64,000 nt of DNA from Ndongobacter massiliensis (GTDB taxonomy: Bacteria; Bacillota; Clostridia; Tissierellales; Peptoniphilaceae): assembly GCF_900120375.1 (NCBI RefSeq), contig NZ_LT635480.1, forward strand, positions 1,742,840 to 1,806,839. The letters run 5' to 3'. Shown here in pieces: positions 25,522-35,283 of the stretch. The position numbers were made by a program, and so were the translations under genes. Below the pieces are notes generated by a model. It did no database searches and was not told the DNA's origin. It was given only the letters and a program-made list of their open reading frames with translations. The stretch's first letter is position 1, and every line of letters starts with the position of its first letter.

Positions 25522-26802
25522 TTACTCGTCCGCGTGTAGTTTCGTTCCGCATTCTGGACAGAATTTCAGATTGCCTTCCGGCAAGGGCGTGTGACAATTC
25601 GGGCATTCTTTTTTTACCGGAACGGGCTTTTTCGCGCCGCATTCCGTGCAAAATTTCCCGCTGTTTTCCGTCCCGCATTCCGGGCATTTCCATGTCGCCG
25701 CATTGGCGTAACCGGCAACCGCTGCACCGGAATTTTCGGCAGGTGCTTGCGGAGCTGTTGCGCCAGATTGTGCAGGATTCGGCTGCGCGGGAGCGGGTTG
25801 TGCAGCGCCTTGTTGCGCCTCCAGTCCAAGCGCCCCCAGTGTTGCCGAGCTCATATTCAGTCCCATGCCGACGCCCATAAAAGCTTGTCCTGCGCCGCCT
25901 TCGTTGGAGCCGGCCGCTTCCATACCGCGAGCGATGGAGCCGCTCATATACCCGCGGCGAATGGCCTCATCCGAGAGCATGGCGCCCTGTGAGCGGATAT
26001 TGATGAGCTTTTGCGTCTCTTCCGTAAAGGAAACGGATTCTATTGCGACGGATTCGATTTGGAAGCCACGCAATTCGGTCCACTTGGCATCCAATGCATC
26101 CTGCAGATATTCCGCTAACTTCATCGTTTGTGCGCCGACGTGAGAAGCTTGTATACCGTCCACGCTCATTTGCGTCAGTGAGGTTTGCAAAGCGGTGAGA
26201 AATTCACCCCGATATTGCTCGTTAATGCCCTTCATTGCAATGGGGGCTTCCATCGTGCGATCCCCGACCTCGACATAGAATTTAATCGGATCGACAATGC
26301 GAATCGAGTAGGCGCCGTGGGCGCGCAGATAGAGTTCCGCGTTGTAGAAGTGATCAAAGTAATTGAGCGGACTCGGCGTGCCGAATTTCAAATCGCGAAT
26401 TTCCTGTGTGTTGATAAAGACGACTTTTTGCTGGAAAGGCGTGGAACCGGAAAAACGGAAACGGTTGAAAGTTTCTTTAATCGCCGGCCCCCATTGTCCG
26501 TTCAGCATCGAGGGACTGGCGGTGTTGTCCACCTTGAAATAACCGGGCTCCGCCGTATAGTCAATGACTTTTCCGCCGTCAATGAGCATCATAAACTGCC
26601 CGTCATATACGTGAATGATCGATCCGTTCGAAATAACGCCTGCGGTGCGCTTCGTATTGCTGTTTCGCGGGTCATTCGGACGTACAAAGACCCCCGGGGC
26701 CATGGCAATTTCCGGTCCCATGTGATCCGCTTCAATGACCTCCAACCACTGATCCGCTAATCCGCCGCCAATGGCGTTGACGGTCGCTCTGATTAAACCC
26801 AT
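25522..26802 (-). CDS. SPFH-domain protein with two C-terminal zinc ribbons (YdjI-like)
   Basis: This 426-residue protein is of the type annotated 'virion core protein-like/SPFH'. The N-terminal and central ~300 residues resemble SPFH proteins such as B. subtilis YdjI. A Gly/Ala/Pro/Gln-rich linker (~310-370) leads to two zinc ribbons, CPECGTENSGKFCTECG and CPNCH...CPECG. SPFH proteins scaffold membrane microdomains, but no transmembrane helix is evident here. AAGGAGG precedes the ATG at 26802. The biological role is unknown; envelope stress is the usual suggestion. Confidence 0.85.
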   Translation of the reverse strand: MGLIRATVNAIGGGLADQWLEVIEADHMGPEIAMAPGVFVRPNDPRNSNTKRTAGVISNGSIIHVYDGQFMMLIDGGKVIDYTAEPGYFKVDNTASPSMLNGQWGPAIKETFNRFRFSGSTPFQQKVVFINTQEIRDLKFGTPSPLNYFDHFYNAELYLRAHGAYSIRIVDPIKFYVEVGDRTMEAPIAMKGINEQYRGEFLTALQTSLTQMSVDGIQASHVGAQTMKLAEYLQDALDAKWTELRGFQIESVAIESVSFTEETQKLINIRSQGAMLSDEAIRRGYMSGSIARGMEAAGSNEGGAGQAFMGVGMGLNMSSATLGALGLEAQQGAAQPAPAQPNPAQSGATAPQAPAENSGAAVAGYANAATWKCPECGTENSGKFCTECGAKKPVPVKKECPNCHTPLPEGNLKFCPECGTKLHADE

Positions 26803-26828
26803 ACACGCCTCCTTGTACGATGTTGATA

Positions 26829-26872
26829 TGCTTTCAAGCATACTATACCCAAAAGCGTCTCTCCATTGTAAA
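26829..26872 (-). promoter_or_regulatory. Promoter of the SPFH gene with a palindrome over the start site
   Basis: On the minus strand TTTACA (26867-26872) or TTACAA one base over, an 18-19-base spacer and TATAGT (26842-26847) are followed by the perfect dyad ATGCTT-GA-AAGCAT (26829-26842), where transcription would begin. A repressor bound there could block initiation. Confidence 0.45.
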
Positions 26873-27033
26873 AAAATGGTAAACTTCGTCGGATACGGAA
26901 GGTACATTTCCTTCGAGAAATTTGTAGATTGATGGACATCAAAAATTTTTATTCACATTTTACTCACAATTTTTGACTATACTTGACCAAACAGGAAAAT
27001 CGTGCAAAACTGTTCATACAGGACGGAGGGAAT

Positions 27034-29013
27034 ATGGCAAATATAAATAAAAAAACGAATGGCCCCAAACGGCCGCGTCCGATTCTTTTTTACTACGCGG
27101 GCGTGTTAATTCTCGTATTGCTTTTTCAATTTTTCTTTGGACCGGCGATGCACGAAGCGGGCGTTGAGGAAGTCAGTTATGATCAATTCACGGCGATGAT
27201 TTCCGAAGGGCGCGTCACCAAGGTGACCAACGACGGGACGATGTACCGCATTGAGGGAAAAGATAAGGAAGGTAACGAAAAAGAGTACAAGACGGGGCTG
27301 TGGAACGATCAGGAAAATCTGACAAAATTGTTGGACGAGCATGAAGTGGAATACAGTTCAGAAATTCCGCCGAAGCCCAATGTATTTTTGTCGTATCTGT
27401 TCACACTCGTCATTCCATTGGCAATTTTCTGGCTCGCCGGGCGGTATTTGATGCGCAATATGACCGGCGGCAATGCGATGAGTTTCGGCAAGTCCAAGGC
27501 GAAAATCTATGTGAAAGCGCAGAGCGGCAAAACATTCCGCGATGTGGCGGGACAGGAAGAAGCCAAGGAAAGTCTCAATGAGATCGTCGACTATTTGGAT
27601 CATCCGAAGCGGTATAACGACATCGGTGCCGTATGCCCGAAAGGTGTGCTGCTGGTCGGCCCGCCGGGCACCGGAAAGACGCTGTTGGCAAAAGCCGTTG
27701 CCGGGGAAGCGAATGTACCGTTTTTCATTATCTCCGGCTCGGAATTTGTGGAGATGTTTGTCGGGCTGGGCGCTTCCAAAGTCCGCGATTTGTTTAAGCA
27801 GGCAAAAGAAAAGGCGCCATGCATTGTCTTTATTGATGAGATTGACACCATCGGAAAGCGACGCGACGGCGCCGGTTTCGGCGGCAATGACGAACGCGAG
27901 CAGACGCTGAACCAGTTGCTGAACGAAATGGACGGTTTTGAAGGAAACACCGGCGTGGTCATTCTCGCGGCGACGAATCGTCCGGAAATTTTGGATCCGG
28001 CGTTGACCCGTCCGGGGCGTTTTGACCGACAGATTCGCGTCGAACTGCCCGACATCAAAGGGCGCGAGGACATCCTGCGCGTGCACGCGAAAGATGTGCA
28101 GATGGAAAGCGGCGTCGATTTGAAACTTATCGCCCGCATGACGGCGGGGGCATCCGGGGCAGATCTTGCGAATATCATCAATGAGGGCGCGCTGCGCGCC
28201 GTGCGGGAAGGGCGTCGACTGGTAACGGAAGATGATTTAGTCGAGTCGGTCGAGGTGGTCATTGCCGGACAGCAGAAGAAGAATGCCGTTATCACCGATC
28301 GCGACAAGAGGATGATTGCGTATCACGAGGTGGGGCATGCCCTCGTCGCGGCGATGCAGAAACATACGGCGCCGGTGACAAAAATTACAATTATTCCGCG
28401 CACTTCCGGGGCGCTTGGTTACACGATGCAGGTCGATGAGGAAGAAAAAGTGCTGATGACGCGCGAAGATCTGTTCCAACAGATCGTGACGCTGACGGGC
28501 GGACGTTCCGCCGAAGAATTGGTCTTTGATACCAAAACAACCGGCGCATCCAACGACATTGAACGTGCGACGAAGATGGCAAGGGCGATGGTCACGCGCT
28601 TCGGCATGACCGATGAATTTGATTTTATTGCGTTGGAGACGGTCACCAATCAGTATCTCGGCGGCGATACGCAGTTACAGGCGTCGATGGGAACGGCGGA
28701 CCAAATCGATGATATGGTGCGAAAGATTATTTCCGCCGCTCATAAAAAGGCCTTGGAGATTTTGCGCGAATATGAGCAACAGCTCCACGACATCGCAGAC
28801 TTTTTGATCAAGAAAGAAACGGTCACGGGTGAGGAATTCATGGACATTTTGGATCGCAGTCTGGAATTCTACGGCAAGAAAACCGTGGCGGAGATGAAAA
28901 AGGAAGACGAGGAGAAAGAGCGGGAAGCGACAAGCATAGCGAACGAGGAGAGCGAAGCTGCAATGCAAGCGCCCTCGGAAACGACGTCTTCTCCACCGGA
29001 AAATGAAGAGTAA
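27034..29013 (+). CDS. ftsH: ATP-dependent zinc metalloprotease FtsH
   Basis: This membrane-anchored AAA+ protease degrades misfolded membrane proteins and regulators. The 659-residue protein has two transmembrane helices (~14-33 and ~118-137) around an extracytoplasmic domain. The AAA module has Walker A GPPGTGKT at ~209, Walker B IVFIDEID and second-region-of-homology [19 protein letters not shown]. The zinc site HEVGH is at ~431. The C-terminus is acidic. I chose ATG 27034 (GGAGGG) over an in-frame start at 26983. The 230-base gap upstream contains a TTGATG-GA-CATCAA dyad (26929-26942) but no convincing promoter. Confidence 0.97.
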   Translation: MANINKKTNGPKRPRPILFYYAGVLILVLLFQFFFGPAMHEAGVEEVSYDQFTAMISEGRVTKVTNDGTMYRIEGKDKEGNEKEYKTGLWNDQENLTKLLDEHEVEYSSEIPPKPNVFLSYLFTLVIPLAIFWLAGRYLMRNMTGGNAMSFGKSKAKIYVKAQSGKTFRDVAGQEEAKESLNEIVDYLDHPKRYNDIGAVCPKGVLLVGPPGTGKTLLAKAVAGEANVPFFIISGSEFVEMFVGLGASKVRDLFKQAKEKAPCIVFIDEIDTIGKRRDGAGFGGNDEREQTLNQLLNEMDGFEGNTGVVILAATNRPEILDPALTRPGRFDRQIRVELPDIKGREDILRVHAKDVQMESGVDLKLIARMTAGASGADLANIINEGALRAVREGRRLVTEDDLVESVEVVIAGQQKKNAVITDRDKRMIAYHEVGHALVAAMQKHTAPVTKITIIPRTSGALGYTMQVDEEEKVLMTREDLFQQIVTLTGGRSAEELVFDTKTTGASNDIERATKMARAMVTRFGMTDEFDFIALETVTNQYLGGDTQLQASMGTADQIDDMVRKIISAAHKKALEILREYEQQLHDIADFLIKKETVTGEEFMDILDRSLEFYGKKTVAEMKKEDEEKEREATSIANEESEAAMQAPSETTSSPPENEE

Positions 29014-29041
29014 AAAAACGGGGCGACGCCCCGTTTTTTTA
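29013..29041. terminator. Bidirectional terminator between ftsH and brnQ
   Basis: A-run, CGGGGCG-A-CGCCCCG and a seven-T run form a compact GC stem usable on both strands between these convergent genes. Confidence 0.93.
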
Positions 29042-29074
29042 ACCGAAAGTCATAAGAGAAGGTAAGAGAGAAAA

Positions 29075-30433
29075 TTAGTTTTTGGAAATGTCGGCGCTCT
29101 TTTTACCGATCTTCGCCCAGAGCAACAATCCCAAAAAAGCAAGCGTCCCCGGCAGCAGCCAGCCCATACCTTCTGTAAACAGTGGCAGATATGTTTTTAC
29201 CTTATCGAGCAGCGCGATAGCAAAGGGCTGCTTGGAAAGGAAGGGGGGCGCCGCCTTGATAAAGTCGAAGAGGGCGGCAATGCCGATGACAAAGAGCGTG
29301 CCGGAAAAGACCCGTTGCGGCAGCGGATGAACCGCGTGAATAATCCATAAAAGCATTAAGCCGATGGACAGCGGATACAGGAACATAAGCACCGGAATGG
29401 AGAGGGAAATGATGGTATTCAGTCCGAAATTCGCGATGCCGAAGGACAGAAGCGTGAACAGTACCATCCACTGGTTGTAACTTGGTCCCTTGGGGAAAAG
29501 ACGGGAGAAAGTGCCAGAAATGGCGACAATCAATCCGACAGCGGTTTTCAGGCAGGCGACAAAGACGATGAGCGCCAGCAGGAGCTGACCGAAGAGTGCA
29601 AAGTAGTGATTGGCGGTCAAACCGAGTATGGTTGCCCCATTCGATTGCAGTTCCATGACCCCGAGGCTGGAGGCGCCCAGATAGGAAAGTGCTCCGTAAA
29701 TCGTCGCCATCAGAACTAAAGTTACAAGACCGGCCTTAAAGACCTCCACCGCCATACGCTTCGCGTCGGAGACACCCATGGCGCGGATATTCGTGATGAT
29801 GATAATGGCAAAGGCGAGCGAGGCGAGCGCATCCATCGTGTTGTAACCGTCCAGAATGCCCTGCACAAAAGCGCGTGTATCATAGGGCGGTTGTGCGGGA
29901 AAGTCTGCCGGTGCGCCCATCGGGCGAAGAATGACAAAAATGAGCAAAATGCTGAGGAGAACGAGAAAAATCGGCGCCATCCAACGTCCGATGATGTCCA
30001 TGATCCGTGTCGGGTATTTTGCAAAAAAGTAGGCAAGGGCAAAAAAGACGACGGAATAGAGGAAAAGCGGCAGGCGGACGCTGTCGGGAAAGAAGGTCCG
30101 CAGTCCGGTTTCAAAGGCCGTCGTTGCCGTACGGGGAATGGCAAAGAGCGGGCAGATCGTCAGGTAAAGAGCGACGGTGAAAAACAGACCGAAGTGCGGA
30201 CCGGCAATGGAGGCAAAACCGTTTAAGTCGTGCTTCTGTGATAAGGCATAGGAAATCACGCCAAGGACGGGCAATCCAATGCCGGCGACCCAAAAGCCGA
30301 GCGTGGCGGGAAGGACATTTTTTCCGGCAAGTTGTCCCATAAAAACGGGGAAAATGAGATTTCCGGCTCCAAAAAACAGACCAAAGAGCAGGAGTCCGAC
30401 GAGAACGGTTTGGCGAAATGCTAATTTTTTCAA
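29075..30433 (-). CDS. brnQ: Branched-chain amino acid transport system carrier BrnQ
   Basis: This LIVCS-family symporter takes up Leu/Ile/Val with Na+ or H+. The 452-residue protein has about twelve transmembrane helices. Family features are GLFFGAGNLIFP near residue 20, PRTATTAFE near 100 and NTIISLSIPVL near 320. Translation appears to start at TTG 30433, preceded by AGGAAG. The leader is short (~60 bases), which argues against a T-box. Confidence 0.93.
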   Translation of the reverse strand: MKKLAFRQTVLVGLLLFGLFFGAGNLIFPVFMGQLAGKNVLPATLGFWVAGIGLPVLGVISYALSQKHDLNGFASIAGPHFGLFFTVALYLTICPLFAIPRTATTAFETGLRTFFPDSVRLPLFLYSVVFFALAYFFAKYPTRIMDIIGRWMAPIFLVLLSILLIFVILRPMGAPADFPAQPPYDTRAFVQGILDGYNTMDALASLAFAIIIITNIRAMGVSDAKRMAVEVFKAGLVTLVLMATIYGALSYLGASSLGVMELQSNGATILGLTANHYFALFGQLLLALIVFVACLKTAVGLIVAISGTFSRLFPKGPSYNQWMVLFTLLSFGIANFGLNTIISLSIPVLMFLYPLSIGLMLLWIIHAVHPLPQRVFSGTLFVIGIAALFDFIKAAPPFLSKQPFAIALLDKVKTYLPLFTEGMGWLLPGTLAFLGLLLWAKIGKKSADISKN

Positions 30434-30492
30434 TTTGTGGCTTCCTTTCTACTGAACCGGCGATGAGGGGAGATTGCCCGTTTATTTTTCCC

Positions 30493-30521
30493 ATTATACT
30501 TTAGGGAAAGAATTTTTTCAG
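30493..30521 (-). promoter_or_regulatory. Candidate brnQ promoter
   Basis: On the minus strand a perfect TATAAT (30493-30498) lies 60 bases before the start codon. The corresponding -35 region is weak (about TCTGAA). Confidence 0.45.
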
Positions 30522-30565
30522 ATTTTTTTACAAACATATTACATAGAAAAAGCGAGGGCGTACTA

Positions 30566-30591
30566 CCCCCCCCCATCAAAAATGGTATACT
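30566..30591 (+). promoter_or_regulatory. Extended -10 promoter of the ABC exporter with a C9 tract in the spacer region
   Basis: TGG-TATACT (30583-30591) is an extended -10 element 49 bases before the ATPase start. A run of nine C residues (30566-30574) occupies the position between it and any -35 hexamer. Homopolymers of this length in a promoter spacer are prone to length change. Confidence 0.5.
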
Positions 30592-30639
30592 TAAAAATAT
30601 GACCGGTGAAAAAGCCGGCGTTGAAAAAAGGGAGGCTCT

Positions 30640-31395
30640 ATGATTGCGATTGAAGGAGTGACCAAAAAATTTGGAAAAAAGACTGCAGTAGATAATTTAT
30701 CTCTGCAATTGCAGGAAGGCACGATTACCGGTTTTATCGGACCGAACGGCGCAGGAAAGACGACGACCATACGCATGCTTTGCGGAATCTTAAAGCCGGA
30801 TGCCGGAACGATTACGCTGAACGGCAAAGATATCCAGAAAGAACCGCTGGCGGCGAAAGAGGAATTCGGTTTTATTCCGGACAGTCCGGATGTATTTTTG
30901 ACCTTGAAAGGCACGGAATACATCAATTTTATTTGCAATATCTACAATGTGCCCAAAGAAGTGCGCCCCGCGCGCATGGAAGAATTACTGCGCGATTTTG
31001 AGATGACCAGCGTGGTCGGGGATCGCCTGGAGACCTATTCGCACGGAATGCGTCAAAAAATTCATATCATCGCTGCATTGATGCACGATCCGAATATCTG
31101 GATTTTGGATGAGCCGATGACCGGCTTGGATCCGCAGTCGTCGTACCTGTTGAAGCAGCGGATGAAACGACATGCCCAGGCGGGCAATATTGTCCTTTTT
31201 TCTACGCATGTACTGGAAGTGGCGGAAAAACTTTGCGACCAGATTGCAATTATCGACAAGGGCGAACTCGTGTACACGGGTACGCTGGAAGCGCTGCAGG
31301 AACGCTACCCGAGTCGTTCGCTGGAAGAAATCTTCCTGGCGGTGACGAAAAGTCGGGTTCTGGCGGAGGAGACGGAGGAAGGAGCCGTTCAATGA
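30640..31395 (+). CDS. ABC transporter ATP-binding protein (ABC-2 exporter type)
   Basis: This 251-residue ATPase has Walker A GPNGAGKTT (~36-44), a degenerate signature YSHGMRQK in place of LSGGM, Walker B WILDEPMTGLDP and an H-loop in STHVLE. CcmA/DrrA-type ATPases with SHGM are common and active. GGGAGG precedes the ATG. The stop overlaps the permease start as ATGA. The exported substrate is unknown. Confidence 0.92.
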   Translation: MIAIEGVTKKFGKKTAVDNLSLQLQEGTITGFIGPNGAGKTTTIRMLCGILKPDAGTITLNGKDIQKEPLAAKEEFGFIPDSPDVFLTLKGTEYINFICNIYNVPKEVRPARMEELLRDFEMTSVVGDRLETYSHGMRQKIHIIAALMHDPNIWILDEPMTGLDPQSSYLLKQRMKRHAQAGNIVLFSTHVLEVAEKLCDQIAIIDKGELVYTGTLEALQERYPSRSLEEIFLAVTKSRVLAEETEEGAVQ

Positions 31396-33116
31396 ACGAA
31401 GGTTTTCAGATTCGTCGCCTGCTGAGTTTGATTCGCGTGAACGTCAAGGAAAGTCTTTCCCAGGTCTTTTCACAGGCAGGCGGCAAGCGCGGCGGCAGTC
31501 AGCGCGCGGCGCGCTTTCGAGGGGTGCTGCTTCTGGCGGTGATCGTCCTTGCCTGTATCCCGCTGGCCTTTCTCTTGGCAAGCGGGGTCTCCGAGACAAC
31601 GCGGCTTCTGCTGCCAGCGCAGCTGGAACCGATTATCGTATCGGTAATTCTGGTGATCGGCATGTTGATCATCTTTGTTCCGAGTTTCGTTTTGGTGCCG
31701 ACCTCCTACTATTTTTCTGAGGACCTAGAGCTGTACATGGCAATGCCGGTACGTCCCTCGGAAATTTTAGCGGCGAAATTTTTAAGCGTTACCGTTCAGC
31801 AGTATGCGATTGCTCTGCTCTTTGTGATCCCGTTGACTGTGGGATATCTGCAGGTCGCTTTCAGCGTGCGCGCCCTTTTCGGCTGGCTGATCAGCATCCT
31901 TTTTCTGCCGATTTTTCCGGTTTTATTTGTAAGTCTGCTCACCTGGCTTTTGATGCTCATCGCGCCCGTTTTGCGCAATAAAAACCGCATGGCCCTGGTG
32001 ACGGGCGTGTTCAGTATTGCGGTCGCCATTGGGATCAATATGGTCTTACAGTCCGGCGATCCGTCGGTCCTATTGCAGAATGTCGTTTTTAACGGGGAGG
32101 GCATTTTCCAAACTGCCGCCATGGTGTTTCCGCCGCTGCGAGGAGCCCAGCTCATGATTGCCGGAAACGGGGTGGGGTCGTTTGCTCTGGGATTGGTTTT
32201 TGTCGTCGGGGTCAATGTGCTGCTCTTTCTCGTCTACCTTTTCCTGATGGAAAAATCCTATTTCCGGGTGATTTTGTCCATGAATGTCGGAGGTGCGAAG
32301 CGCGTGGAGCTGAATGCCGGGGCGCGTGCCGGCGCGGTGAGTCGCAGTGGTTCCACCTTTGGAAGTCTGGTGCAGCGCGAATGGCATGTGCTTTTCCGCA
32401 CACCGGCGTATTTTCTCAATTCCGTATTGGGCGCCTTCATCCTTCCGATTATGCTTATTGTCGGTATATTTATTGGCATTTCCCGTGCCGAGGTTTCACC
32501 GGATGAGGTCCTTCAACTTTTGCGCAGCGGATATCCCCAACTGCTCGAGATTATGGGCGGCGCGATTCCGCTGGGCCTGGCTGCGGGCTGGCTACTGGGC
32601 ATATTTTCCGGCGCAATCAGCGGGACGTCGATTACAGCGTATTCGCGCGATGCGAAACACCTGGGCGTTTTGGCGGCGATGCCGATTTCTCCGCTGCAGC
32701 TTGCGCTGGCAAAGATGGTGCCGGGGTTGGTGTTGGGACTTCTCTGTCCTGCTTTGTTGATGATCGGCGCAGGCGTGTTGTTGGGCGGACAACCGATATT
32801 GCTGGTTTCGATTCTCATCGGCGGCATTCTTTCCACGTATTTAACGAATTGCCTCGACTTAATTTTAGATGCGATGCGCCCGCGGCTGCAGTGGAGCAAT
32901 GAGCAGCAGGCGATTAAGGGGAATGTGAACGTCTTTTTCGGTCAAATTATCCACTTTGCACTTTTCGGTGCCATTCTGTTTTTGGGCATTCAATTGCCGG
33001 ACTACTTTGTGACGTACACCTATATCGTGATGGGCGTCACCCTGCTTCTCAGCCTTTTGGCAACACTGTTTTTAGCGCGCCGGGCGGGGCGGCTTCTGTT
33101 GCGCATGAACGCATAG
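31392..33116 (+). CDS. Large ABC-2-like exporter permease
   Basis: This 574-residue membrane partner of the preceding ATPase has about 12 or more hydrophobic segments in two similar halves. Basic cytoplasmic loops occur at the N-terminus and around residue ~315. The AYSRDAKHLGVLAAMPISPLQL region near ~415 is a feature of the putative ABC-2 exporters with large permeases (YthQ-like). The substrate is unknown. Confidence 0.82.
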   Translation: MNEGFQIRRLLSLIRVNVKESLSQVFSQAGGKRGGSQRAARFRGVLLLAVIVLACIPLAFLLASGVSETTRLLLPAQLEPIIVSVILVIGMLIIFVPSFVLVPTSYYFSEDLELYMAMPVRPSEILAAKFLSVTVQQYAIALLFVIPLTVGYLQVAFSVRALFGWLISILFLPIFPVLFVSLLTWLLMLIAPVLRNKNRMALVTGVFSIAVAIGINMVLQSGDPSVLLQNVVFNGEGIFQTAAMVFPPLRGAQLMIAGNGVGSFALGLVFVVGVNVLLFLVYLFLMEKSYFRVILSMNVGGAKRVELNAGARAGAVSRSGSTFGSLVQREWHVLFRTPAYFLNSVLGAFILPIMLIVGIFIGISRAEVSPDEVLQLLRSGYPQLLEIMGGAIPLGLAAGWLLGIFSGAISGTSITAYSRDAKHLGVLAAMPISPLQLALAKMVPGLVLGLLCPALLMIGAGVLLGGQPILLVSILIGGILSTYLTNCLDLILDAMRPRLQWSNEQQAIKGNVNVFFGQIIHFALFGAILFLGIQLPDYFVTYTYIVMGVTLLLSLLATLFLARRAGRLLLRMNA

Positions 33117-33160
33117 CCTTATTCCGCAGGACGCATGGTATTGATCCATCGGAGTTGAAA

Positions 33161-33186
33161 AGCCACCTCTCTGTAGCGAGGTGGCT
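33161..33186 (+). repeat. 9-bp hairpin after the exporter operon
   Basis: AGCCACCTC (33161-33169) and GAGGTGGCT (33178-33186) pair with an 8-base loop, 45 bases after the permease stop. The absence of a T-run leaves termination uncertain. The rest of the gap to 33374 holds a TATAAT (33318-33323) flanked by the GTCCAA/TTGGAC dyad, probably left from the promoter of the broken Fic gene. Confidence 0.4.
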
Positions 33187-33374
33187 GCAGGGGCAGGGTG
33201 GAGATGGTCTGTTTGATGTCAAAAACAAAGGACGAAAAGTCGTAATTTGTTCATAATTTCCACTTTGAGAATTCAGGACTTATCGTCCGGCGGCTCGATA
33301 AATCGTCCAAAATATATTATAATTGGACAAAAGGAATCCTCGTTGGACGGAAGGGACTCTTATGAGATCGTTTC

Positions 33375-33884
33375 TTGATTCCTGCTTTTATCTGTGACTT
33401 CCTTTGCATTCATCCTTTTAATGATGGGAATGGAAGGATGAGCAGACTTCTCACACTTCTTCTTTTGTATAAGAACGGCTATAAAATAGGAAAATACATC
33501 AGTATTGAAAGACAGATAGAGAAAACAAAAGACAGATATTATGACACCCTTGAAGAAGCCGACGCAGGATGGCACGAAGAAAAAAACGATCCGACTCCTT
33601 TTATCAGGTACATGTTGCAGGTGATCTTAGCTTGCTACATAGAATTTGAAGAAAGAGTCGGATTGATGGCAGAACATGGGGGTGGAAGTACCGCATACGA
33701 TATCGTCAAGCATTATGTAGAGGCCAAAATCGGCAAGTTTACCGGGGCAGAAGTTATGGCAAACTGTCCGAGTATCGGAAGGTCCTCTGTACTTGCCTCA
33801 TTAAAGCAACTTACGGAAGAAGGACTTATTCTTCGCGAAGGAGCAGGAAGAAGTACATTTTATGTTCGTGCGGACTATAAATAA
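33375..33884 (+). pseudogene. Fic-domain protein, 5'-truncated remnant
   Basis: About 169 codons match the C-terminal half of a Fic AMP/nucleotidyl-transferase. They open in the middle of the Fic core (IPAFICDFLC) and include the complete active-site loop HPFNDGNGR, then the helical tail and a winged-helix-like end. The first ~200 residues expected for the family are missing, and the DNA before 33375 does not encode them. The apparent start is a TTG without a ribosome site. The DNA is more AT-rich than its neighbours, suggesting acquisition and decay. A short translated fragment cannot be excluded. Confidence 0.72.
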
Positions 33885-33958
33885 ATATCATCGAAAATAG
33901 AAATAAATCGGATGGAAACTGGTGTTTTCGGATGAAGGGCGGCATTGTCCTTTATGAT

Positions 33959-35221
33959 TCATGAGCCTTCGTATAGGCATGACTCTGAGAATAGCCTAAC
34001 AGGTATTTCAAATTCACTTCGATCGGCGGGGAGTTTGGTTTCTTCAAAGAGCGAAGCAAAGGAGATCGCGTGCTTTCCAAAGCGCTCACGCAGCGCATAG
34101 AGGGCGGCATCGAGATCTTCTTTTTTTTGCCTCTGCGAAAAGGCGGACAGAAAACCGAGCTGGCGGTACGTTCGCAGGGGGCGCAGGTGAATGGCGCGAA
34201 TGGTAAGGGCACGTACTGGTTTTTGCCAATCGTATCGCTCGGTAAACAGCGCCATTCCCGCTTCGCGAAGAAGGAGGGAGCTTTGCGTCGGCAGGGCAAG
34301 TAAGGTTTGAAATTGACGTGTGTAAAGATCACAATCGCGCACGGAAAGCTGAACACCGCTGGCTTCGAGCCCGTGTTCCCGCAGGCGTTGGGACACCGAG
34401 AAACACAGCACCTGCAGAACGCGCAGGACTTCGGCATTGTCGACGAGATCCGCGCGGCAGGTTACGCCGCGTCCGACGGACCGGATGGGTGCGCGGTATT
34501 GCACATTGTGTACGGGATCGGCGTCCCGGCCGTTCGCGTGATGCCAGAGCAAAATACCCGACACGCCCAAGATTTTTCGAAGAAAATGCGGATCGCTTCC
34601 GGCAAGATCGCCCAGTGTACAAATGCCGCAGGCGCACAGCTTGCGGCGCGTAGATCCGCCGACGCCCAGCATGTTTTCCACGGGAAGCGGATCGAGGATT
34701 TGTCGGAATCGATCGCGTGGAATTTCCGTCACCGCATCGGGTTTCTTTAAGTCGCTGCCGAGTTTCGCAAAAGTTTTGTTGAAACTGACGCCGACACTTA
34801 CCGTAATGCCCAGTTCTTTTTTGATGCGGCATCGAATGTCATCGGCAATGGTACGTCCATTCCCGAAGAGTTTTTGGGAGCCGGTCACATCCATCCAGCA
34901 CTCATCCATTCCGAAGGGCTCGACAAGATCGGTGTAGCGGGCGTACAGGGCGCGAGCCCGGCGCGAATAGTCGAGATACATTTCGTAATGCGGCGGCACG
35001 ATAAGCAGATCGGGGCACTTCGTCAGCGCCTGCCCGACGGGTTCGCCGGTTTTGACACCGAAGCGCTTTGCTTCCTGTGATTTTGCCAATACAATGCCGT
35101 GCCGATCTTCCTGCGATCCGCAGACAGCGAGTGGGAAACCGCGCCACTGCGGATGGTGGTGAATTTCGATCGAAGCGTAGCAATTGTTCATATCAGCGTG
35201 AAGAATGACGCGGTCTTCCAT
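33959..35221 (-). CDS. Y-family DNA polymerase (UmuC/DinB-like)
   Basis: This is a predicted error-prone translesion polymerase of ~420 residues. Catalytic carboxylates lie in HADMNNCYAS near the N-terminus and in GMDECWMDVT (~105). Palm/fingers, a helix-hairpin-helix thumb (LGVGGSTRRKL) and a little-finger domain follow. No C-terminal beta-clamp peptide is obvious. I favour ATG 35221 behind AAAAGG, but ATG 35239 is also in frame. It is divergent from the XRE/ImmA pair and shares its control region. Its promoter is overlapped by repeated GCAACT sites, so repression by that XRE protein is likely (inference). Confidence 0.88.
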   Translation of the reverse strand: MEDRVILHADMNNCYASIEIHHHPQWRGFPLAVCGSQEDRHGIVLAKSQEAKRFGVKTGEPVGQALTKCPDLLIVPPHYEMYLDYSRRARALYARYTDLVEPFGMDECWMDVTGSQKLFGNGRTIADDIRCRIKKELGITVSVGVSFNKTFAKLGSDLKKPDAVTEIPRDRFRQILDPLPVENMLGVGGSTRRKLCACGICTLGDLAGSDPHFLRKILGVSGILLWHHANGRDADPVHNVQYRAPIRSVGRGVTCRADLVDNAEVLRVLQVLCFSVSQRLREHGLEASGVQLSVRDCDLYTRQFQTLLALPTQSSLLLREAGMALFTERYDWQKPVRALTIRAIHLRPLRTYRQLGFLSAFSQRQKKEDLDAALYALRERFGKHAISFASLFEETKLPADRSEFEIPVRLFSESCLYEGS

Positions 35222-35283
35222 GAACATGAGCCTTTTCATACGCTGTTCAGCGTTGACAAATGCCCCCTTTCCCTGTAAAATAA

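Noticed and set aside
30434-30492. T-box leader for brnQ
   Set aside because: The leader is only ~60 bases and lacks the T-box sequence and specifier hairpin.
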